Shown here: piece after piece, positions 58,451-64,000 of the stretch
Layout: each line of letters starts with the position of its first letter
Position numbering within the stretch: the first letter of the stretch is position 1
Assembly: GCF_009663685.2 (NCBI RefSeq)
Contig: NZ_RCOG02000032.1
Coordinates: forward strand, 486,373 to 550,372
From: Cupriavidus sp. U2
GTDB taxonomy: Bacteria > Pseudomonadota > Gammaproteobacteria > Burkholderiales > Burkholderiaceae
DNA length: 64,000 nucleotides
Direction of reading: 5' to 3'
Made by a program: the position numbers and the translations under genes
Notes under the pieces: model-generated
The model's database searches: none
Seen by the model: the letters and a program-made list of their open reading frames with translations, nothing else
What the model was told of the DNA's origin: nothing

Positions 58451-60193
58451 TCAGCGGACTCGCCCTTCCTTCCACGCCTGCAGCAGCTTGTCGTATGCGA
58501 TGGTTTCGCCCTTGGGCTTTTCGTTATCGAGCTTCTTCCACGGCGCGTGCTCCGACGACAGCCACTTCGACGGATCGCTCTTCGGATTCAGCTTCGGCGC
58601 GCACTGGGCCATGCCAGCGCGCTGCAGCCGTCCCATCACCTGGTCCATTTCCTCGGCCAGGTTGTCCATGGCGGCTTGCGGCGTCTTCTCGCCCGTTACC
58701 GCCGTGGCCACGTTCTTCCACCAGAGCTGGGCCAGCTTCGGATAGTCGGGCACGTTGTTGCCGGTCGGCGTCCAGGCCACGCGGGCCGGGCTGCGGTAGA
58801 ACTCGATCAGGCCACCGTACTTGGCCGCGTTCTTGGTCAGGTACTCGTGGTGGATGTCGCTGTCGCGGATGAAGGTCAGGCCCGTCAGCGACTTCTTCAG
58901 CGACACCGTCTTGGAAGTCACGAACTGGGCGTAGAGCCACGCCGCGGCCAGGCGGTTCGGGTCGGTGTTCTTGAAGAACGTCCACGAGCCCACGTCCTGG
59001 TAGCCGTTCTGCATGCCCTGCTTCCAGTACGGGCCGTATGGCGAGGGCGCCATGCGCCACTTCGGCGATCCGTCGGCATTGACCACCGGCAGGCCCTTCT
59101 TGGTCATGTCGGCGGTGAAGGCCGTGTACCAGAAGATCTGCTGGGCCACCTGGCCCTGGGCCGGCACCGGGCCGGCCTCGGAGAACGTCATGCCCATGGC
59201 CTGCGGCGGGGCGTACTTCTTCATCCAGTCGATGTACTTGGTCAGCGCGTAGACGGCCGCCGGGCTGTTGGTGGCACCGCCGCGCGACACCGACGCGCCC
59301 ACCGGCGTGCACTTGTCGTCGGCCACGCGGATGCCCCACTCGTCCACGGGCATGCCGTTGGGCAGGCCCTTGTCGGCCGAACCGGCCATCGACAGCCAGG
59401 CATCGGTAAAACGCCAGCCCAGCGACGGGTCCTTCTTGCCGTAATCCATGTGGCCGAAGACCTTCTTGCCATCCAGCTCCTTCACGTCGTTGGTGAAGAA
59501 GTTGGCGATGTCCTCGTAGGCCGACCAGTTGGTCGGCACGCCCAGGTCATAGCCGTACTTGGCCTTGAACTTGTCCTGCAGGTCCTTGCGCGCGAACCAG
59601 TCGGCGCGGAACCAGTACAGGTTGGCAAACTGCTGGTCGGGCAGCTGGTAGAGCTTGCCGTCCGGCGCCGTGGTGAACTTGGTGCCGATGAAGTCCTTGA
59701 CGTCGATGCCGGGGTTGGTGAACTCCTTGCCGGCGCCGTTCATGTAGTCGGACAGCGGCAGGATGGCGCCGTACCGGTAGTGCGTGCCGATCAGGTCGGA
59801 ATCCGAAATCCAGCCGTCGTAGATCGACTTGCCGGACTGCATCGACGTCTGCAGCTTCTCGACGACGTCGCCTTCCTGGATCAGGTCATGGTTGACCTTG
59901 ATGCCGGTGATTTCCTCGAAGGCCTTGGCCAGCGTCTTCGATTCGTATTCGTGGGTGGTGATCGTCTCGGACACCACATTGATCTGCGTCACGCCCTTGG
60001 CCTTGAGCTTGGCGGCGGCGTCGATGAACCACTTCATTTCGGCCTGCTGCTTGTCCTTGGCCAGCGACGACGGCTGGAATTCGCTGTCGATCCACTTCTT
60101 TGCCGCGGCCTCGTCGGCCCAGGCGGCATGCCCGCATGTCAGTGCGGCCGCAAAGGCCAGGGCCGACATCCCCAACTTCACGCGCTCTTTCAT
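58451..60193 (-). CDS. glpV: Glycerol-type ABC transporter substrate-binding protein (GlpV-like)
   Basis: A 580-residue periplasmic binding protein with signal peptide MKERVKLGMSALAFAAALTCGHAAWA. The mature part is a long extracellular solute-binding domain (WIDSEFQPSSLAKDKQQAEMKWFIDAAAKL...). The size, well above the usual 400-450, and the neighbour order match the glycerol receptor GlpV of rhizobial glpSTPQUV. GAGGAGA 6 nt before ATG 60193 fixes the start; the open frame upstream is spurious. It is last in the operon. Confidence 0.88.
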   Translation of the reverse strand: MKERVKLGMSALAFAAALTCGHAAWADEAAAKKWIDSEFQPSSLAKDKQQAEMKWFIDAAAKLKAKGVTQINVVSETITTHEYESKTLAKAFEEITGIKVNHDLIQEGDVVEKLQTSMQSGKSIYDGWISDSDLIGTHYRYGAILPLSDYMNGAGKEFTNPGIDVKDFIGTKFTTAPDGKLYQLPDQQFANLYWFRADWFARKDLQDKFKAKYGYDLGVPTNWSAYEDIANFFTNDVKELDGKKVFGHMDYGKKDPSLGWRFTDAWLSMAGSADKGLPNGMPVDEWGIRVADDKCTPVGASVSRGGATNSPAAVYALTKYIDWMKKYAPPQAMGMTFSEAGPVPAQGQVAQQIFWYTAFTADMTKKGLPVVNADGSPKWRMAPSPYGPYWKQGMQNGYQDVGSWTFFKNTDPNRLAAAWLYAQFVTSKTVSLKKSLTGLTFIRDSDIHHEYLTKNAAKYGGLIEFYRSPARVAWTPTGNNVPDYPKLAQLWWKNVATAVTGEKTPQAAMDNLAEEMDQVMGRLQRAGMAQCAPKLNPKSDPSKWLSSEHAPWKKLDNEKPKGETIAYDKLLQAWKEGRVR

Positions 60194-60211
60194 TCGTTGT
60201 CTCCTCAGGTA

Positions 60212-60254
60212 CCCTTCCCCGGTTCTGTCACAGGGTTGCGGCCCCGGGGAAGGG
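60212..60254 (-). other. Intra-operon stem-loop before glpV
   Basis: CCCTTCCCCGG (60212-60222) and CCGGGGAAGGG (60244-60254) form a perfect 11-bp stem with a 21-nt loop, just upstream of the binding-protein gene. Such hairpins often raise mRNA stability so that the receptor is made in excess over the permeases. Confidence 0.6.
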
Positions 60255-60321
60255 GACAAGATCTCGCAGCCCATGCACAGCAATACCAGTCGAAACCCCT
60301 GCGGCCATCTTCCTGGCGCCT

Positions 60322-60630
60322 TTACCCCCGGCGCATGACGATCACCAGCACCACGGCCGAAATGGCCGCGCTGATCCACACCGACGGCGCTTCCGCCAGC
60401 TGGAACCAGCCTTGCATCTTCTCGCCCAGGCCTACCCAGGCCAGGTTGATCCACGCCGCGCACATCAGCCCGATAAACAGGCGGTCGCCCCGGGTGGTGG
60501 CGATCGGCAGGAATCCCTTGCGCTCCACGGTGGGCGCGCGCACCTCCCAGATCGTCATGCCGATCAGCATCACCACCACCAGGGTAAAAAATACCGCCAC
60601 CGGGGTCGTCCATACCATCCAGCTCAGCAT
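60322..60630 (-). CDS. glpU: Small DUF2160 membrane protein (GlpU-like)
   Basis: A 102-residue protein with three hydrophobic helices (about 7-27, 48-68 and 79-99). It matches the small DUF2160 component found between permease and binding-protein genes in glycerol ABC operons. Its exact part in transport is unclear. It starts 10 bp after the glpQ stop. Confidence 0.85.
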   Translation of the reverse strand: MLSWMVWTTPVAVFFTLVVVMLIGMTIWEVRAPTVERKGFLPIATTRGDRLFIGLMCAAWINLAWVGLGEKMQGWFQLAEAPSVWISAAISAVVLVIVMRRG

Positions 60631-60640
60631 CGCCGACTCC

Positions 60641-61471
60641 TTACACGCGGCCCATCGCGAACCCCTTCGCGATGTAGTGCCGCACGAACCAGATCACGAT
60701 GGCGCCCGGCACGATGGTCAGCACGCCGGCCGCGGCCAGCACGCCCCAATCCATGCCCGACGCCGATACCGTGCGCGTCATCGTCGCCACGATCGGCTTG
60801 GCATTGACCGATGTCAGCGTGCGCGCCAGCAGCAGTTCCACCCAGCTGAACATGAAGCAGAAGAACGCGGCCACGCCCACGCCGGCCTTGATCAGCGGCA
60901 GGAAGATCGTCAGGAAGAAGCGCGGGAACGAATAGCCATCCACATAGGCGGTCTCGTCGATCTCGCGCGGCACGCCGGACATGAAGCCTTCCAGGATCCA
61001 CACCGCCAGCGGCACGTTGAACACCAGGTGGGCCAGCGCCACGCCCAGGTGGGTGTCCATCAGCCCGATCGTCGTATAAAGCTGAAAAAATGGCAGCAGG
61101 AACACTGCCGGCGGGGTCATGCGGTTGGTCAGCAGCCAGAAGAACACGTGCTTGTCGCCGATGAACTGGTAGCGCGAGAACGCATAGGCCGCCGGCAGCG
61201 CCACGGAGATCGAGATCACCGTATTCAGCAGCACGTAGATCAGCGAATTGATATAGCCGGAATACCACGACGCATCGGTGAAGATCGTCACATAGTGTTC
61301 CAGCGTGACCGCCGCCGGCCACAGCGACAGCGACGACACGATCTCCTCGTTGGTCTTGAACGACATGTTCACCATCCAGTAGATCGGGACGATGGCGAAC
61401 AGCAGGTACAGCGTCAGGAAGACCGGACGCCACCAGCCCGGACGCTGGCCGGGAAGCTTGCGATCAGCCAT
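60641..61471 (-). CDS. glpQ: Glycerol-type ABC transporter permease (GlpQ-like)
   Basis: The 276-residue permease has six helices and a MalG-type EAA loop (DETAYVDGYSFPRFFLTIFLPLIKAGVGVA). This is the transporter permease GlpQ, not the glycerophosphodiesterase of the same symbol. It overlaps the preceding permease gene by 8 bp. Confidence 0.88.
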   Translation of the reverse strand: MADRKLPGQRPGWWRPVFLTLYLLFAIVPIYWMVNMSFKTNEEIVSSLSLWPAAVTLEHYVTIFTDASWYSGYINSLIYVLLNTVISISVALPAAYAFSRYQFIGDKHVFFWLLTNRMTPPAVFLLPFFQLYTTIGLMDTHLGVALAHLVFNVPLAVWILEGFMSGVPREIDETAYVDGYSFPRFFLTIFLPLIKAGVGVAAFFCFMFSWVELLLARTLTSVNAKPIVATMTRTVSASGMDWGVLAAAGVLTIVPGAIVIWFVRHYIAKGFAMGRV

Positions 61472-62348
61472 TGGGGACCTCCTCGGAGCCGGCCGTGCCG
61501 GCGCGCTGCATCCAGTTATAGAGCACGAAACAGGTCAGCAGGATGATCAGGAAGTAGACGATCGAAAACGCGGCGGCCGGGCCCAGGTCGAACTGCCCCA
61601 CGGCCTTCTGCGTCAGGTACTGCGACAGGAATGTGGTGGCGTTGCCGGGCCCGCCGCCGGTCAGCACGAACGGTTCGGTGTAGATCATGAAGCTGTCCAT
61701 GAAACGCAGCAGGACGGCGATCATCAGCACGCCGCGCAGCTTGGGCAGCTGGATGAAGCGGAACACCGCGAAACGCGACGCCCCGTCGATCTGCGCCGCC
61801 TGGTAGTAGGCATCGGGAATCGCGCGCAGGCCCGCGTAGCACAGCAGCGCCACCAGCGGCGTCCAGTGCCAGACGTCCATCACCAGCACCGTCACCCAGG
61901 CATCCAGCGCACTGCCGGTGTAGTTATAGTCGAATCCCATGCCCTCGAGCGCCGCCCCCAGCAGGCCGATGTCGGTCCGGCCGAAGATCTGCCAGATCGT
62001 GCCCACCACGTTCCACGGAATCAGCAGCGACAGCGCGATGATGACCAGCACGGCCGACGCCTGCCAGCCCTTGGCCGGCATGGCCAGCGCCAGCAGGATG
62101 CCGAGCGGGATCTCCACGCACAGCACCGCCAGCGAAAAGCCAAGCTGGCGCAGCAGCGCATCGTGCAGCTCGGCGTCGCGCAGCACCGTGGCGAACCACT
62201 CCGTACCCACGAACACGCGGCGTTCGGGCGAGATGATGTCCTGCACCGAGTAGTTGACGATGGTCATCAACGGCAGGATGGCCGAGAATGCCACGCAGAT
62301 CACCACGGGCAGGACCAGCAGCCAGGCTTTCTGGTTGACGGGCTTCAT
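61464..62348 (-). CDS. glpP: Glycerol-type ABC transporter permease (GlpP-like)
   Basis: The 294-residue MalF-type permease has about six helices (first at 8-30) and an EAA loop (IPDAYYQAAQIDGASRFAVFRFIQLPKLRGVLMIAVL). The ATG at 62348 overlaps the stop of the ATPase gene upstream by 4 bp, and its own end overlaps glpQ by 8 bp, so the operon is tightly coupled. Confidence 0.88.
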   Translation of the reverse strand: MKPVNQKAWLLVLPVVICVAFSAILPLMTIVNYSVQDIISPERRVFVGTEWFATVLRDAELHDALLRQLGFSLAVLCVEIPLGILLALAMPAKGWQASAVLVIIALSLLIPWNVVGTIWQIFGRTDIGLLGAALEGMGFDYNYTGSALDAWVTVLVMDVWHWTPLVALLCYAGLRAIPDAYYQAAQIDGASRFAVFRFIQLPKLRGVLMIAVLLRFMDSFMIYTEPFVLTGGGPGNATTFLSQYLTQKAVGQFDLGPAAAFSIVYFLIILLTCFVLYNWMQRAGTAGSEEVPNG

Positions 62349-63445
62349 GGGACCAGTTCCTCGTTGATGTAGAAGCAGGTGTGGCGGTTGAACACCGACA
62401 GCCACGCGGTATCGCCGGGACGCAGCGCGGCGGCCTCGGTGCCCAGGCGGGCCCGGATCGTGGCAGCTTCGCCATGATCGACCGTCGAGGTCATCAGCCA
62501 GTAGGTGCCGATGTCCTGTGCACGCGCCACCCGCACCGGCATGGCCTGCGGATCGCCCTCCGGTGCCAGTTGCAGGTACTCGGGCCGCACGCCGATCTTG
62601 AAGCTGCCGGCGGCCTGCAATGCCGACAGCGTCTGCGGCGGCAGCGCGGGCAGGTAGCGGCGCCCTGCCACTTCCACCGCACCGTCGCGCCACTGCCCCG
62701 GCAGGAAGTTCATGCCCGGCGAGCCGATGAAGTGCCCCACGAAGGTGTGCGCGGGCCGCTCGAACAGCGCGTCGGCCGATCCTACCTGCACGGCCTTGCC
62801 GCGCGACATCACCACCACCTGGTCGGCAAAGGTCAGCGCCTCGGTCTGGTCGTGCGTCACGTAGATCAGCGTCAGCCGGAATTCATGGTGGATTTCCTTG
62901 AGCTTGCGCCGCAGCTGCCATTTCAGATGCGGATCGATCACGGTCAGCGGCTCGTCGAACAGGATGGCCGACACGTCCTGACGCACCAGCCCGCGCCCCA
63001 GCGAGATCTTCTGCTTGGCATCGGCGGCCAGCCCGCTGGCGCGGCGGTCGAGCGAGGCCGACAGGTCTAGCATTTCGGCCACTTTGCCGACCCGCTCCCT
63101 GACCTGCGCGGCGGGCACCCCCCGGTTGCGCAGCGGGAAGGCGAGGTTCTCGCCGACCGTCATCGTGTCGTAGATCACCGGGAACTGGAACACCTGCGCG
63201 ATGTTCCGGGCCTGCGGCGACGCGTCGGTCACGTCGTTGCCGTCGAAGCGGATGGTGCCCTGCGACGGACGCAGCAGCCCCGAGATGCAGTTCAGCAGCG
63301 TGGTCTTGCCACAGCCGGACGGACCCAGCAGCGCATAGGCGCCGCCGTCCTCGAACGTGAAGTTCAGCGGCAGCAGCGCGTAGTCTTCGTCCTTTTGCGG
63401 GTTGGCCACGTACGAGTGGGCGAGTTCGAGATCGATGCGCGCCAT
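62345..63445 (-). CDS. glpT: Glycerol-type ABC transporter ATPase 2 (GlpT-like)
   Basis: A 366-residue MalK-like ATPase: Walker A GPSGCGKTT, Q-loop VFQFPVIYDTMTV, Walker B AILFDEPLTVIDPHLKW, switch His in IYVTHDQTEAL, and a C-terminal TOBE-like regulatory part. The signature motif is not LSGGQ but LAADAKQKISLGRGL, so this subunit probably forms an asymmetric pair with GlpS. ATG 63445 lies 1 bp after the glpS stop. Confidence 0.88.
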   Translation of the reverse strand: MARIDLELAHSYVANPQKDEDYALLPLNFTFEDGGAYALLGPSGCGKTTLLNCISGLLRPSQGTIRFDGNDVTDASPQARNIAQVFQFPVIYDTMTVGENLAFPLRNRGVPAAQVRERVGKVAEMLDLSASLDRRASGLAADAKQKISLGRGLVRQDVSAILFDEPLTVIDPHLKWQLRRKLKEIHHEFRLTLIYVTHDQTEALTFADQVVVMSRGKAVQVGSADALFERPAHTFVGHFIGSPGMNFLPGQWRDGAVEVAGRRYLPALPPQTLSALQAAGSFKIGVRPEYLQLAPEGDPQAMPVRVARAQDIGTYWLMTSTVDHGEAATIRARLGTEAAALRPGDTAWLSVFNRHTCFYINEELVP

Positions 63446-63446
63446 G

Positions 63447-64000
63447 TCAGGCCCCCGACTCGGTAACGGGCGTGCTGACCACATCGGCCAGGGCACCCGG
63501 GCGGCGCGGCGCGTGGATGCGGTCGCCGGCGGCGTTGAACAGATAGAGCTGGGCCGGTTCGACATGGAGCGACAGCGGCGCCCCGAGCTGCAGGTCCAGC
63601 ACGCCGGCAAACTGCGCCACCAGGTTGCCGGCGGCCGTGTCGATGTGCACGAAGGTATCGGAGCCCGACAGCTCGGCCAGGGCTACCTTGCCCGGCACTT
63701 CCACCGCCCCCGGCACCGCCTTCAGGCGCAGCGCGGCGGCGCGTACGCCCACCGTCACCGGGCCGCCCGGGGCATTTACATCGGGCAGCGGGATCACGAT
63801 CCCGCCCGGCAGCGTCACGCGGCCGCCCTCCAGCATGCCTTCCACCAGGTTCATCGGCGGGTCGCTGAATGCGCGCGCCACGCGCAGCGAGGCCGGATAG
63901 TGGAAAACTTCGGGAGTCGGGCCGTATTGCAACAGTTCGCCGGCATCGAGCACGGCGGTGTGACCGCCCAGCAGCAGCGCCTCGGCAGGCTCCGTGGTGG
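63447..64000 (-). CDS. glpS: Glycerol-type ABC transporter ATPase 1 (GlpS-like), 5' end missing
   Basis: Only the C-terminal 184 codons are in the window; the gene runs off the right edge. The visible part starts at the post-switch region TEPAEALLLGGHTAVLDAGELLQYGPTPEVFHYPASLRVARAFSDPPMN and continues into a MalK-type TOBE domain. Walker motifs lie outside. GlpT follows directly, which identifies it as the first ATPase of the glpSTPQUV operon. Confidence 0.85.
   Translation of the reverse strand, partial: TTEPAEALLLGGHTAVLDAGELLQYGPTPEVFHYPASLRVARAFSDPPMNLVEGMLEGGRVTLPGGIVIPLPDVNAPGGPVTVGVRAAALRLKAVPGAVEVPGKVALAELSGSDTFVHIDTAAGNLVAQFAGVLDLQLGAPLSLHVEPAQLYLFNAAGDRIHAPRRPGALADVVSTPVTESGA

Noticed and set aside
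58547..61546. Very long open frame (about 1000 codons) opposite the glycerol transporter genes
   Set aside because: It is antisense to genes with clear conserved motifs, is rich in His, Arg and Gln as expected from reversed GC-rich codons, and has no domain pattern.

Overview
This is a GC-rich, gene-dense betaproteobacterial chromosome segment. Gene content and order (rlmE-ftsH-folP-glmM beside yhbY and greA, carA-lysE-carB, gloB/yafS-rnhA-dnaQ, pstSCAB-phoU-phoB-phoR next to ppx and ppk1) fit Burkholderiaceae of the Cupriavidus/Ralstonia type. I assign this from synteny and protein character, not from a database search. No rRNA, CRISPR, IS element, integrase or prophage gene was seen. One tRNA, Val(CAC), is present.

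Layout. (1) 0-11.8 kb, phosphate block: an OlsB-like ornithine-lipid acyltransferase, ppx and ppk1 (divergent), then phoR, phoB, phoU, pstB, pstA, pstC and pstS, all transcribed leftwards from a promoter region with two good PhoB boxes. (2) 12-24.5 kb, housekeeping: glmM, folP, ftsH and rlmE leftwards; yhbY divergent; then a DUF4149 gene, greA, carB, a LysE exporter and carA behind a strong sigma70 promoter and a leader of about 190 nt. (3) 24.6-32.7 kb, a seven-gene leftward operon for CoA-dependent aerobic aromatic degradation, most likely of 2-aminobenzoate: fused monooxygenase/reductase, SDR, enoyl-CoA hydratase, acyl-CoA dehydrogenase, CoA ligase, thioesterase and RidA. A palindrome overlaps its promoter. 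(4) 32.7-39.9 kb: prpE, an MltD-type lytic transglycosylase, gloB, a yafS-like methyltransferase, rnhA, dnaQ and tRNA-Val. (5) 39.9-42.3 kb, a small accessory patch: an AadA-like nucleotidyltransferase, an orphan 78-residue protein, and an overlapping pair (a DUF6932-like nucleotidyltransferase-fold protein plus a 68-residue partner) with a large palindrome upstream. (6) 42.3-51.3 kb, an organosulfur island: leftward flavoprotein, Gln-type thiol dioxygenase and four-domain rhodanese; rightward a luciferase-like monooxygenase, a sulfonate-type ABC transporter and a membrane c-type cytochrome. (7) 51.4-58.3 kb: an unknown protein, heptosyltransferase I, an isochorismatase-like hydrolase divergent from a LysR regulator, a Cache-HAMP-PAS-GGDEF diguanylate cyclase, and an AAA-type ATPase gene broken by an extra copy of a 7-bp tandem repeat. 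(8) 58.4-64 kb: a glycerol-type ABC transporter (glpSTPQUV order), with glpS running off the right edge.

The most notable items are the 7-bp repeat frameshift in the ATPase, the uncharacterised nucleotidyltransferase/partner pair with its palindrome, RidA at the end of an operon whose predicted intermediate is an enamine, and the rhodanese with alternating cysteine-bearing and cysteine-less domains.
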